Shown here one piece after another: positions 23,101 to 35,027 of a stretch of DNA of 64,000 nucleotides (position 1 is its first letter; each line of letters starts with the position of its first letter). The notes under the pieces are model-generated. The model was not told the origin of the DNA. It saw only the letters and a list, made by a program, of their open reading frames with translations, and did no database searches. The stretch lies in contig JAACJM010000074.1 of the NCBI GenBank assembly GCA_013368315.1, positions 124,001-188,000 of the forward strand. Reading direction: 5' to 3'. A program made the translations under genes and the position numbers. The DNA comes from Tetrapyrgos nigripes. Lineage: Eukaryota; Basidiomycota; Agaricomycetes; Agaricales; Campanellaceae.

Positions 23101-25539
23101 AGTATAATAAACTATATTCCCATGTCTAGAAGGTCCATATGCAGTATCTTACCAGCCCACATGATGATCAGAGCTGATTTGATGCAATGGCTAGTACCTA
23201 TCCTGCTCTTTTGGTATATTTTGGACAGTATTTTGGCCATATCTCAATAACCACTGCAGATATTGCATATCTAATTGTATATTCAGATTCAGCAACCCGA
23301 AATACACTTTCTTATCTACTTATATCATTTTTCATCGCCGGCTCCAGGAATTTATTTTGCATTTTCTGAGCCAGCCACAGCATATACCCCTATTCTATTT
23401 GCAGATTCGGGGCCCTACTGATCGCCTGCACCTCTCCATCAAATTTTGAGTCGTGGGAAAAACCCGCCACCCGCCCCCTAAGGCCCCGCTCACTGTCTAG
23501 CATGCGTGGGAACAAAACCCGCCACCTACTCCTGCCCTGCTCACTGCTCCATAAGGAAAGGCCTACCAGACCCACCCCAAAGGCCCGCCCATAGGGCCAG
23601 CCTGTTTTTTGGCCTATGGAAAGTTTTCCTTGGGGATGTATCAGCCAACATGGACATTTGTCCATGATTCATGCTTAAATCTAGCAGTTAGAGCTGCATG
23701 GGTACCAAAAGAACATAGAGCTGATATATTGAGTGAGGGCCTTGTGCTCGAAAGGCCTGGAAGGGTCGTATGCCCCCGACTGAAGCAGGATTCAGCTGCT
23801 GACCAAAGATAAAACTGATGAAACTCACCAGTAATGTCGCATAATGATAGGTGTAGTTGATGATCATGTTCTGAGCCTTCGAATGGGAGCCCATGTCATT
23901 AGCAAAACTGTAAGCAGTGAGGACTGTAGAAATCTGAGTGTGCTTGAGATCTTTGCGCTCCAACCCGATCCAATGACTGGCCTATTCATGAAGATACTTG
24001 AGTGAACAAATACAGTGGAAAGAAACATATACGCACATAGAGGCACATGGGCTTCACAAACATATTGTGATCATCGTTCTGGAAGCGCTCGAGAAAGTCT
24101 CTGGGACCAGTGAGCTCCAGCTCTTCAGCAGCAACAGCAATGGAGGCCGACCCAAGGTTCTTCAGCTCCTCATTCAGAGGGCAGAAAGTGACGTCGGTCA
24201 GCATCATTACCTTCCCAGTCTTAATACTATTGCTGAGCACGCTTCAGATAACCCTGGTTTGGGAGCCAAGGGGGCCAAGAACAGCTGTACGTCCTTTCAT
24301 GACAGTGACAAGAGCCGTGTGGGAGAGGTATAGAGCTGTTGTAGGAGCAGCCATGCTGACAGGTACAGGAGCTGGAGCTGCAGGGGGAGTGACTGCTGGA
24401 GCTGAAGGAACAAGTGTGGCAGTGGCAGCAACAGTACTACTGACATTGGCATTGGGGGTAGCAGCATTAATGACTTGAGGAAGCTAGAGAGGTTGATCAG
24501 TATTGTATCACAGAAGTCAATCTGAACAATACTCACCTCTTCTTGCAGCTTCTGCTTTCGCTTTGTCATGACCTTGTGATTCTTGGGTTTGGCCTAGCAA
24601 ACATCAGTTAGTGACACAAAGCACAACTAACACAGTGACAAACCTTGACAGTTTCTGGAGCTGGCTGTGGCTCTGGCATCTCCCAATCATCCTCTGCATC
24701 ACTAGGTTGACCAGTAGACAGGAAAGAAGCCTTGTCGTCCACATTGAAGTCAGTGTCAAGAGGAATGTCAGCGGTAAAAGCAGAAGAAGCGGTGGAAGAG
24801 CTGCGCTGATGAGCTGGCAATGGCACATGTCAGAATAAGCATGAGCAAACAAATGATATCAATGTACTCCGCTTGGCAGGCACAATCTCAACAACAATTG
24901 CAGCCTACATGAAGCAGAAGTCAGAGTAAACTGCGTCAATGTTTACTGTTGACATACCTCATCGTTGAAAAGGTGAGCAGCTTCATTATCATCAGCAGGC
25001 TCTTCTTCAGACTGATCTTCCTCTTCTGCCTCATCTGAGCTATGCTCATCTGAAGACTCAACAGCAGGTTTTGGCTTAGCCTTGCGCTTGACAATCACTG
25101 AAAACAAAAGTTAGGTATTGCAGAAGGTATTTGGTCAGACAACATACCCAGCTCTTCCTCGGACTCAGCTTCAATCTCATTATCACTGATTGGTGCTGGA
25201 GCATAAGCTGTTGAAAAGAAATAGGTCAGTGCTTTCGAGTATGTATACAAGACTTTTACTTACATTTTCGAGCATTAGATTTTGCAACGGGCTTTTTGCG
25301 AGGTTGTACAGCAGTTTTAGCTGCCTTAGAAGAAGCAGCCACAGTAGCTTTGGACTTTTTGGTCGGAGGCAGATTATCTGTATGTAGATATGGTGAGTAT
25401 CTTGAACAGAATAGGAAGGTCTTCATCATTATTCACCTGCCGCCACATTTTTGTGCTTTCCTTTGCCTACAGCTTGGGTTGCAGCATCTTCGATTGTATC
25501 ATCATGCCGTCAAGCACTGGCACGATGACCACCTGACAT
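20165..25539 (-). pseudogene. DUF6532-like gene, split by a foldback element
   Basis: Multi-exon gene read right to left. It starts MSGGHRASA at 25539, followed by Lys/Ala-rich and acidic low-complexity exons (KPKPAVESSDEHSSDEAEEEDQ-type, 25030-25500), a Ser/Thr-rich exon (24650-24820), then the conserved part: GKVMMLTDVTF, FLERFQNDDHNMF, TAYSFANDMGSHSKAQNMII with NYTYHYATLL (23820-24240). The fold continues on the far side of the foldback element with DISDPCLWYYPWKE (about 20780-20830), LAAKPDELELPKALVAISVAAV (20670-20770) and YARQCNENFLSKELAGVW with a HNLMHKLY end (20470-20630), then a Thr/Ala/Pro-rich tail to 20165. The last part resembles the C-terminal block of DUF6532 proteins as I recall them; their function is unknown. 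Breaks: the 2.84-kb insertion and a TGA at codon 10 (25510-25512). The ATG is only 216 bp from the divergent transposase ATG. Confidence 0.6.
20831..23665. mobile_element. 2.84-kb foldback element with 1.2-kb inverted arms
   Basis: The left arm (20831-22065) and right arm (22434-23665) are reverse complements over about 1.23 kb with few mismatches, separated by 368 unique bases. The extreme end is itself a short palindrome, ATGGACAAATGTCCAT. Each arm contains two imperfect ~300-bp direct repeats (about 21470-21777 and 21778-22065 in the left arm), recognised by GACACTGCATG, GATATTGA.TACTTAC and ACATAGG.ACCTGTGGCACC. This is the structure of foldback (FB/Galileo-like) transposons. It interrupts the DUF6532-like gene. 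No transposase is seen; the 88-codon frames in the arms are mirror copies of non-coding repeat. Confidence 0.9.
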
Positions 25540-25755
25540 GGGCAGCTGGATGAGAGAAAGGTGTGAGATTAGAATGAGAGTGAGATCGTAGGGAATGGAG
25601 AGAAAGTAATGGAAAGGCAGGTCAGCTCTTATACGCCCTAGTACTAATACATTCCTTATTTGGGAAATTAGTTCAATATTATCAGTAAAATTTTCCATCA
25701 AAACGTGTAACTGTTGCTTCTCTCACTCGTACCCCAGCTTAGTGATATATCCTTA
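25540..25755. promoter_or_regulatory. Bidirectional promoter region between the DUF6532-like gene and the transposase
   Basis: Only 216 bases separate the two divergent start codons (25539 minus, 25756 plus). The interval must hold both promoters. It includes TATTATCAGTAAAATTTTCC at 25677-25696 and a GAGTGAGATCGTAGGG stretch, but no motif I can name with confidence. Confidence 0.5.
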
Positions 25756-28700
25756 ATGCTCGCATTTTCCTGCCCCAACTGCCACGAAGGCTGGGATCGT
25801 TCCAGCGATCTCATACAACATTTTCTGAAAGCTCCAAGTGCAGATTGCAGGAGAGCTGGAAAAGCACGGGCTGAGCAGCTTCACTTTAGTCACTTTGCTC
25901 CTCGATGCGACCAGCCTATGAGGCAACGATCCAAATCTCCGCAGCCAGCACCAGTCCCTGAACCAGCAGCTGATGGACCCACACCAGTCGCATTTCAGGG
26001 TGACTTCTTCGGCAACGACTATACAAGTGCTGATTTCCCTGGATTTGATGAAAATGGAGATGATATGGAGAACAGAGATGAGGAGAGACAGGAGAGTGAA
26101 GTGAGTGATGAAGAAGATGGAGATAGATGTGAAGCCCCTGAACAAGAAAAGGTTACAGAACGACGACAACCTCCAGCCACTGTTCGGGACGATATGGATG
26201 TTAATGACAATCTCCCAGCTCCATCCAAGCCATCTCCATTGCGTACTTTACCAGCCCATTGTGACAAAATTTATATTGAAGAATTCGGAGGGCAAGCAGG
26301 TGCTCCTCTACCAGATTCCAACCTAATTCAAGTGATGCACGACTCTGCAGATGGTTTTCGACGATATCAATCTAATATTGCAGGTAGCGATGAAAATATG
26401 TGGGCACCTTTCAACTCTCGCATGGACTGGGAAGTAGCTCAGTGGGCAAAAATGCGAGGCACTGGATCTACAGCTTTCTCAGATCTTCTTGATATTGAAG
26501 GAGTAGGCAAGATAGCTTGTTCTTTGTTTTCATTACGCTCATGATAGCCCAAAATTTTAGGTGCAAGATGCTCTTGGTCTGTCGTACTCTAACAGTGATG
26601 ACCTTAACAAGATTATCGACAAGGAAATCCCTGTCCAGAGACCATCTTTCACGAGAACAGAGATACTTGTTCATAACGAGCCATTTGACTTCTATAAACA
26701 CGACATCCTCAAATGCATCCAGGCCCTTTAGGGGTCACCGGAACACATTATTCCGATCTGGATAAAACATGTGGTCTGTATCATGACATGTATATGGGTA
26801 GATGGTGGTGGAGTACTCAGGTATGTCCTCCAACTTACTTCAAGTTATCCCTTATAGAGCTGTAAGTTGTACTAATTTATACAACTACTATCAACAGAAA
26901 GCTCTTGAAAAAGACAAACCAGGAGCAACTGTTGTACCGGTCATTCTCTCCAGCGACAAAACCCTGGTCACATTGTTCTGCAACAAATCAGCATACCCTG
27001 TGTATCTCACCATTGGTAATCTGCCGAAGGAGATCTGCCACAAGCCTTCTCAACAGGGTCAGATCCTTTTAGGATATCTTCCTATGACAAAGCTTGATCA
27101 TATCAAGAACAAAGCATCTCGTCATCGTACAATGGCAAACTTATTCCACACCTGTATGAAGCTTATGGTTGGACCACTCAAGGAGGCCGGTAAACACAGG
27201 GCCACTATGCAGAGCGGCGATAGTGTGAAGCGCCAGTGCCATCCGATCCTCGTAGCATATGTTGCTGATTACCCTGAGCAGGTATTGGTCACTTGCACAT
27301 ATACAGGTGACTGTTCATCTTGCGAGTGTCCAAAACACGCTTTGGGGGAGTTTCCTTGCCGAGCTGCTTATTGGGATTTTGTTCGGGTGAAGAATGCTAT
27401 AACGCAGGAAGCTGGATCTGATGAGTGGGCTAGAAGCTGTGGGGAGGCTCATATCAAACCCATCCAGCATCCATTCTGGGAGGATCTTCCATATACTGAC
27501 ATCTTCCGCTCCATCACACCTGACATTCTTCACCAACTCTACCAAGGAGTGATGAAGCATCTGATAGGCTGGCTTGCACAAGTGTGTGGAGAGGACGAAT
27601 TTGATGCTCAGGTGCACCGTTTGCCCCTGAATCATGGCATTAGGAACTTCCACAAGGGTATTACCACCTTGTCTCGTATCACCAGTGGTGAGCACAAGCA
27701 GATTTGTGCATTGCTTCTGGGGCTCATCATCGAGACACCATCATTAACTCCTCAACAAAATCGTTCATTAATCACTGCCACTCATTCCCTTCTTGATTTC
27801 CTCTATCGGGCTTGCTACCCAATACACACAGACGACTCCCTTGCCACCCTTGATGCGACTTTGCAGGATTTCCATGAGAACAAGTCAATCTTTGTGGAAC
27901 TTGGCATCCGTGAGCATTTCAATTTCCCCAAAATCCACTTTCTATGCCATTACACACGCACCATCAAATACTATGGGACAATGGATAATTACAACACTGA
28001 AACAACTGAGCGCCTTCACATCGACTTCGCAAAAGATGCTTACTGAGCTTCCAATAGAAAAGATGAGTACACCCAGATGACGAGATGGTTAGAACAGCGA
28101 GAGAAGATCATGCACCATTCAGCTTAAATCGCATGGAGGCTTTCTCAGCCATCAGATCTCGATACCACATTGGATTCCTGCACTACTGGAGTGCGATATG
28201 ACTTCCCTGGAGCTCAGAGAGACATATCTGACCTCCTCTGCCCCTATCAACAAAAACTGACGAAGCATCCCACAGTGAAAACGACTACTATTTCGAAGCT
28301 TGAGGAGTCAACGCCTGGAGGTTATGGGGCAACGAAGTTCTATACTGCATTGACAAGGTTCATTGCCCAATGGAGAGGTGCAGATCAGACGGCACGAGAG
28401 GTAGAAGAAATGGCCCAATTTATTTCACTTCCATTCAAGAGCGTACTCGCATGGAATAAGGTGAAGTTTGTCAATCCCGAGTTGTATGGTAACACAACAC
28501 TCGATGTCGTCAAGGCTCAGCCCCAGAAATTGAATTCATGCAACCAGGTAGCTCAGAGCATGCAGTACGACATGGCCCTGATTCAGCAGAAGGTCAATGA
28601 TCCTGCAAAAGGTTATTTAGATGGTGAGTACTCGTAATTTTCATGAACATTTTGGTACTTCTTGATAATTCTTCATTTTTATACATAGGGATGCGAGTCA

Positions 28701-29043
28701 GTCAGGTCAGGGTCATCTTCTCGCTCCCCGAGAAAGGCCTAGACAAGCTATTTCCCCTGAACATGCAGCCGCCTTCACATCTAGCTTACGTTGAATGGTT
28801 CTCAAATTTCACCCGCCTGGACACTTCATCAGGATTGTACCGAGTAAAGCCGGAGATGGTGAGGGATAGTACTCAAAGTGCATCAGTTGTTCCCCTGGAA
28901 ATGGTCAAACAGAGTGTGCATTATTTCTGAAGTGGGGAGGAGCTGTACCGAGTGACTGGACTTGTGAAAATGTTCTGGACAAGTGCTCCGTGTTCTATTT
29001 GAACCCATTCCAAGACTTGCATACGTACTGTAGGCTTGTATAA
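25756..29043 (+). pseudogene. Plavaka-like transposase (CACTA-related), degraded
   Basis: Such transposases cut and reinsert DNA with an RNase H-type acidic triad. Exon 1 (from ATG 25756) opens with a zinc-finger-like FSCPNCHEGW..DLIQHF segment and an acidic low-complexity part, then WAPFNSRMDWEVAQWAK. Exon 2 (26562-26820) has ALGLSYSNSDDLNKIID and RWWWSTQ-like remains. The core (26883-28110) shows GATVVPVILSSDKTLVTLFC, YPVYLTIGNLPKEI, ADYPEQVLVT, ECPKHALGEF, HPFWEDLPYTDIF, ITPDILHQLYQGVMKHLIGW, FHENKSIF and YNTETTERLHID. The C-terminal part (28170-29043) ends LNPFQDLHTY. Acidic residues in SSDKT, ADYPEQ and TERLH are candidate catalytic ones. Breaks: TAG in exon 2 (about 26728), TGA at 28044-28046, a stop near 28124 and a frameshift near 28925. 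Confidence 0.85.
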
Positions 29044-29470
29044 CACCATAAAATCAAGCACAATTCAGCTGAAATATCTGTCAGTGACATGAGGTACAGA
29101 TTTTCCAGGCAAGCATGCCCGAGACCCCTGAAATCTGCACTCAGGTCTATGTAAGCCTTATCTTATCTGACCAACCACGGACCTTATAGAGAATGTGTAC
29201 AAAGCTATTGCTATGGACAAGGTAATGTCAGCCCACTGATTTTAGATCTGGCTAGTGTATCTCTAATTATCATAAGGTACATATAACACCTGGGCCAGAG
29301 CTTTTCAGCGAGGTAAGTTCATTATAATTCTGAGAATTACCGAACAATTATCTGGAGGAGCAGATTAGCACTAATTACTGCAGAATTAAGAGTCAATTAT
29401 CTCAGGACAGTTTTCCTGATGTAAGACAGCTTAAGATATAAAACAAGTCAACTTACAAGTTGATTACAAT
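29044..29470. other. Right subterminal region of the large element
   Basis: Non-coding, AT-rich. It contains AGAATTACCG, GCAGAATTAAGAGTCAATTA and the inverted TTTTCCTGATGTAAG motif shared with 19751-19765. A short GCACTAATTA motif occurs at both ends of the element (19811 and 29367). Confidence 0.45.
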
Positions 29471-30250
29471 TTAGTCCACCACACTTGAGTCTGTCTTGAC
29501 CCTTGCTTTCTGAACGTTCCCAAGGGCAATAATGTAGTGAGGTTGTAGCGAATTTCGTGTACAGGATCTGGACAGATTCTTGAATAGTTGGAGATGAGGC
29601 ATTGTTGCGTTTAGCCTCAGGAACTCGTCCTTCGAACCATTCCCTGCAATGAAATAAAATTTTACAAGCTCGTCAGTCATGTGTTTCTTTTTGATGAGAC
29701 GAGAAGCATAGTAGAGGAATTCGAGCCAATACTTGTCCACATCCTGTTTAGACAAAAATGATCCTTTCTTGTTGAAGTTCTTGCAGAACTTCTCATGATT
29801 GCGTTGTGTGATCTCCTTCAGGTCCGACGTGGATGTGTAAAGCATCTTGAGCATCGCTGAGGCTGACGCCCAGGTCCTAGAGTCTGTTTCTCCATCATCA
29901 AGGTCCCTGTAAAATTCTGGTAAGTAATGGATGGCATCCTTAACTTTAGGTGATGCATAGGTGGTGATGTAGTTGACGAGCTTGTTGGGGTCGTGATGCC
30001 CACCCATTCTCCATGGGAGAGAATGTTGTCCAGGAAGTCTCAGGTGTTCTTCCCATCGAAGTAGGGTGCTCCTGGGGTCTTAGTGACCAGCATAGGAACC
30101 GTCAGATTGGCTGAAGGCGTTGGTGTGGTCATATCGTCGAAATCAGTAATAGTAATACACAGAATGGAGGATGACACTATTGTAGATGAAGGCAAGGTCA
30201 GTGACAACTGGGTTGAAGTATCTGAGAAAACCATAATGGTGTTCTCCAAA
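29471..30250 (-). pseudogene. Ty3/gypsy-like gag remnant
   Basis: Two minus-strand frames join into a retrotransposon gag-type protein: TKTPGAPYFDGKNT, then a TAG/frame break near 30040, then DFLDNILSHGEWVG, NKLVNYITTYASPKVKDAI with HYLPEFY, and DVDKYWLEFLYYASRLIKKK. The pattern APYFDGKN..DFL and the VKD.I.YLPEF block are familiar from gag proteins of basidiomycete Ty3/gypsy elements. No zinc knuckle, protease, RT or integrase follows, because sequence to the left belongs to the large DNA element. In the family, gag coats the RNA and forms the virus-like particle. Confidence 0.65.
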
Positions 30251-31889
30251 GGTGTTTTGAGTTTGGTGGAGAACTTGAAGAGAGGCTAAAGAAAAGGTGA
30301 GAAAGTAAAAAGGAGGCAAAGGCATACTTTGAGTCTGAGTCCACAGAATACCACAACCCCTGCAGTGGTCACCACTGTGGAAGAAGGGTTTGAACTACAG
30401 GAGGAGTCCAGGGTTACGGTTGGGTATGTTGACTGTAGCCAATGCTTAGAGTAATATACCTAGTTGCTCTGCAGAAGCGACAGAGTAGATTAGTAAATAA
30501 AAGTTGAAAAGAATGCTCACTCTGATTGATACGTTGACCAAGTTGAGTGAAGGCTAAGGGCAAGTCGTTCGTTGATGGCTTGAGTCCTTAGAGATGAAAT
30601 CTGGCATAAGAGTATGAGAGAGAGAGATATATCTCACGCCTGCCAGAGCGCATCTAGTACTAATACACATGTGATCATTTTGTTGCCAACATAGTGAAGT
30701 ATCAAGGTAACTTTAGATCCTCAGAGCTGGGGTACCACCAACCATATCCACCTCATCAACGGTAGAGTGCTCCTCCTGCACACTGTACCAGAGAGGCTTT
30801 GGTGGCCTGAGCATCGTCAGGTCCCCGTCCACTTCCAATTACACACACCACAGCCACAATAAGTGAAAATGAGAAAAATACGAACAACACAACCCAGCCA
30901 TCAACCTTGTACCTTTCCTTCTATCTGTTGCTGAACAATGATACAGGTGGTCATGGCATGCTATGACTGGAAGTCATAGAGAGTCGCAATGTTAGGAATG
31001 AAATGATATCTTCATGGGCTTGTCTTCTCAGCTAGTCTTGAAGTAAATGCCTAGAGGTGAGGGTGTTCTACCTGCACAGCAGGTAGTACGTCCACACCAT
31101 TATTTCTGGTTCTGAAGAATATTTGAGTTCAGAGGATTGTTCAGATTTGTGTTCTGGTTCGAAGAGTCATTCGAGTTCATGATCTGAAGTGGACAGGTTA
31201 TCTTTAGAAGTCTGTTGTATATCAGTGGTGTACTGGTTTTCCTGCTGATATTCATTGCCAGGGGTGTATGAGTTTCCCTCTTGAGGTTCATTCCTATCAA
31301 GAACTGGTGTTCTTTGATAATCTGTGGTTCATAGGTTTTGTTTTGTGATTCAGTGTGCCTGAACCTCAGTAGGTTGGCGTTTAGTGTTCAGCTTGACTTT
31401 TTGTTACAACAGAAGTCATACTTCAAGGTTTCACCTTTCGTTTGTTTGTTTGTTGAGCCCTTCTATAGAAGAAGGGTTTGAGCAAGACTTCAGAAGATGA
31501 GTCAAAGTAAGACTTGTAGAAAGATGTATAAGGTCAAGCTGGGGAATCTAGCTTGAGGAATCCTCTACCTAAATACAAGAGTGTCTTGTAACTATGAGTC
31601 AGAGTACGATGTGCATCAAGCATGTAAATCATCTGTGATAGCTGTGTTAAACAGCATGTAAGTAATAAGACAAAAGGGAAACATATGTCTGAAATAATAG
31701 TAAAGAAAAAGAAAAGACGAGCCATAGAACAGGGGTGAGAAATCATAACACCATCATTTCATGTCAAACTTTGCCGATATCTCAGTGACCACTGCCTCCC
31801 TCCAGATGAGCTTTGGTACGCAAACAAGGATCATGTAGAAGTATTTTTTGATTCTACAAAAGTTAGTGAAGGTCTCCTGGTTCCAGAGA
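30251..31889. other. No recognised gene
   Basis: About 1.6 kb. A region at 31100-31500 on the minus strand reads Asn/Ser-rich low complexity (NSNDSSNQNTNLNNPLNSN), which could be a disordered exon of something unrecognised or plain AT-rich DNA. A dinucleotide run (GA) lies near 30619-30632. Nothing else is supported. Confidence 0.4.
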
Positions 31890-32019
31890 TATACACCAAA
31901 TGGGCAGCTTCCCAGTGTGGCCAGCTTCCTAGTAAAACATAGTATAGATTTTAGACATAAGCATTCTACGTCTGTCACATATACATACATACATTTCAGG
32001 CTGTACAAGTCCAGTGTGT

Positions 32020-35000
32020 TCTTGATTCTTCTGTCCATACATCGCCGACGACCTCACCACTAGCACTAGCACACCACCACCACCACCATTACCACCAATC
32101 GCAGCAGCAACACTCCATATAATAATACTCCCTCATATACTCACACATACACCCCAAACCAACACCTCCACACCTTCCCACCTCTCCTCTAACGCTTCCT
32201 CCATGCCTCGACCTCCACATCTAGACCTTCTACATACTACATGGATCCAACCAAGGTCTGAGATCCTTCAAACCTAAACCTTCAGCCCAGAAGTTGATGT
32301 TGTCTCCAAACCTAGTTTACACATGAGATCAAAACTTGCTTGAGTGGTGGGTAGGAGGCAAAGATGTGTTCAATTCTATATGACGTGGTGAGGACACAAA
32401 GACACAAAGACACAAAGACAAAGACGTGAAGAAGAAAAAGTGACATCAGGTACTATCACCATGACACAAAGCCTACGCACAGAAAGTAAAAGACAGAGTA
32501 AACTAAAAGAGTGACTCACTCCTTGGGAATCTCAACCAAACTCCTCTGGTACAAAAAATCTTCATACACATACCTCAATACCTGCTGACCATGTCTAGAC
32601 TCGCCAACCCCGCTGAATGGTATCTCGTTGACATCCAATTGGATAAAAGCTAGGGCTCCTAGCAGATCGGATGATCCAGCGCCTATCTGCCGATGAGGCC
32701 TCGGCCTCTGGAGATCCATCCATCCAACAGATACCATCTGCCCATCCATAGATGATCGTCAGATGGCTGAAGTACATGAGAATGTGTTGTACTTGCCCAG
32801 TTTGGTTCAGTCTCGGGCTTTCCCGAGGTACTGTATAGTTCTAAAAACTCATTGAAATCCACAGAAAGATCTTTTTGACCTGCTAAACGTCCTCAGTGCT
32901 TTGCTTGATTTCGCATTTGCATGGGAAGACACATTGGCAAAGCGGCCAAAGTCATTCTCGTTGTAATAATCAGTCTCAGTAATAAGTAACTTGATAGTTT
33001 TACATGTATCACACTCTACACGTACTTAATGTAGTTTACAATGAAAAAAAATACCTTCTGAACATTTTTTGTACACTCATTAGGATATCAGCCACCCATC
33101 TGCGGATGATCTGGTCATCCGACGGATGCCATCCGCCAATGCAGATTGGCATGTTCGAGCAACTCATCTGAGCAGATGGATCCACATCTGAACAGCATCC
33201 AATCTGCTAGGAGCCCTAATAAAAGCGTCGTTAAAGACGATGCTTCCAGAGGACCGTGTATGAGAGTCAGTCAGCTTTCATGGAAGCGAAAAAGAAAAAC
33301 AGAAGAAAAAATTAAAACAATAAGAACAAGCAAGAGAGAGCACGGACCCTTCTGCTTAAACTCCCCATCATCACTAAATACACACAATACAAAGGGATGC
33401 CCTCCACCTCCCCTCCTCACTCCTAACAAACTCAATCGCATCCTCCACTGTCACAACCTCCAACACAGGTAACACCGGACCAAAATTCTCTCCTTGCATG
33501 AACGAACCATCCTCTACTACATCAAACAACACCGTAGGCTCAAGTCTACATGTCCTCTCATTGGATTCACCATCACAGACGATTCGGCCTCGGGAACGAG
33601 AAAAGAGGGAGGAAAGACAGGAAAAGTGGGTGAAGTTGATGATTTTGGGGTAGGAGGGGGACGAGTCAGAGAGGGGGCCAGGCTGGTCGGAGAGGAAGCT
33701 TTCGCGGGAAGCCTGCTTGAAGCCCTCTTCCGACTCTTCCTTCGTCTTATGTCCATTCATGCTCCCATTCTCTGTCCCGTTAACATTTCCTGCACCCTTG
33801 TTACCAGTAACCAACAAAATATAATCAGGCGCAACGCAAATCTGTCCCGCATTTGAAGTCTTTCCCCAAAAGATCCTTTTCGCCACTAACAGGAGTCCAG
33901 AGAGGGAGTCACCTCCACATGTGTTGGGAGAGTTAAAGTTTGGGCCAATGATAACCGGAGATTTGCCTGCTAGTTTGAGAGTGACTGGAGTGAGATGTCT
34001 GGCGGCGACAGTGATGATGCATGTGACGGTGCCATTGCCAGTGTAGAAGACTGAAATAAGGGAGAAGGGAGGGAGGTGAAAGAAGTGTCATCATCGTCAG
34101 CATGGTCAAAGGAATGGAAGAAAGGACGTACTATGATCCCACTTCAACTTCAACAACTGGGTAGTCTTGGACACCGCTCCCAGAACCATGTGAAAGGCAC
34201 TCTGATTGAAGTACTTGGGTACAAGCTCAGCCAGGACATTAGCATAATGAGCTGGTACTTCAGATGGCTTGATGATGCAACAGATCCTGCAGTGATGGCT
34301 CCGAGGAATGGTTGGAGGGAGAGGATAAGTGGGTAGTTCCATAGGCTGTGTTAACGTGAGCAAGGACCAGGTACACTGAGTTTGAAAAACGAAAAACGAA
34401 AAAGAGCGCTCGAGCGCTCGCACAGGTGAAGACAAAACTCATGCACTAACCAACCCAACACCCTTCGGTTCACTATATACCCTCAGCTTCCAACTCATCT
34501 GATGTTCCTTCTTGATATAATCTTCACGATTTTCAACCTTGGCCCATTCAGGGAGTTGTTGAGCAGTTGTTAAGACGGCGCATTCCATGAAACTGTTGAT
34601 TTCAGCGAGGTAGACTTCAAAGCCTGTGGATTGTTGAGGTCCTGTGTATTACATTGTATGATAAGGCAGGGAGAGGAAGAGAAGAGAGAGAAAACAGTAG
34701 GAGAGAGAAGGTTAACCCTGAGTGCCCAGACGACCAAAGAGAAAGAAGGATTTGGAACCTAACCTACCTTCAATATAAACCCCTCGTAGTTCTCCTGAAG
34801 CATCCGAGCAGCTTGGAGGCTCTGATGTTGTCGCCATTGCAGAGGAATGGTTACTCTCGAGTTGAAGGTTTCGCGGAGCTCCATGGGTATCTAGACAGCA
34901 ATGTTGCAGAGAAAGTAAGACACTTGACGTGCACAAGGTGCATGATGTCACACCTGTTGTATCACTTTGAATGGAAGAGTTCATCCATGGTGAGGTCAAC

Positions 35001-35024
35001 AAAAACATGAGTAGGGTGTGCCAT
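32020..35024 (-). pseudogene. Aldehyde dehydrogenase (ALDH3 / fatty aldehyde type), copy B
   Basis: This is the best preserved of the three copies. It starts MAHPTHVFVDLTMDELF (ATG 35024), then an exon LRETFNSRVTIPLQWRQHQ (about 34780-34900), EINSFMECAV..LPEWAK and SWKLRVYSEPKGVGLV (34450-34620), PWNYPLILSLQPFLGAI, KPSEVPAHYANVLAELVP, LKLKWDHS, FYTGNGT, AKRIFWGKTSNAGQICVAPDY with the catalytic Cys (33810-33886), SYPKIINFTHF, LEPTVLFDVVEDGSFMQGEN, then FNDAFIQLDVNEIPFSGVGESRHGQQ and VLRYVYEDFLYQRSLVEIPKE (32520-32640). A C-terminal hydrophobic exon is suggested near 32040-32110. Breaks: a one-base deletion near 34283 (between AITAG and the CCIIKPSE block) and the hAT-like insertion at 32651-33218 within the FNDAFIQL exon. 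The E1 element starts three bases upstream of the ATG, so even the promoter is displaced. Confidence 0.8.
32651..33218. mobile_element. 568-bp hAT-like non-autonomous element with 8-bp TSD
   Basis: Termini TAGGGCTCCTAGCAGATCGG and, reversed, TAGGGCTCCTAGCAGATTGG. Exact 8-bp duplication ATAAAAGC at 32643-32650 and 33219-33226; ALDH copy A is uninterrupted at this site. Subterminal parts carry ATCCG/CGGAT and GCAGAT/ATCTGC motifs at both ends. Same terminal family as 5498-6865. No coding capacity. Confidence 0.92.
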
Positions 35025-35027
35025 ATT

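Larger units (their letters stand above)
19745..29430. mobile_element. Large Plavaka/CACTA-like element (boundaries approximate): DUF6532-like gene plus transposase
   Basis: The motif GCTGCCTTACATCAGGAAAA at 19746-19765 recurs inverted at 29411-29430 (TTTTCCTGATGTAAGACAGC), bracketing the minus-strand DUF6532-like gene and the plus-strand transposase. CTTAAGATAT motifs lie just outside at both ends. I could not find an exact terminus or TSD, so the true ends may lie up to a few hundred bases further out. To the right, a retrotransposon gag remnant begins almost immediately, consistent with insertion into or next to it. Confidence 0.5.

Noticed and set aside
21049..23369. Two similar 60-88-codon frames (MASTYPALLVYFGQYFG) that look like a conserved protein
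   Set aside because: They are the two mirror arms of the foldback element; conservation reflects the inverted repeat, not selection on protein.
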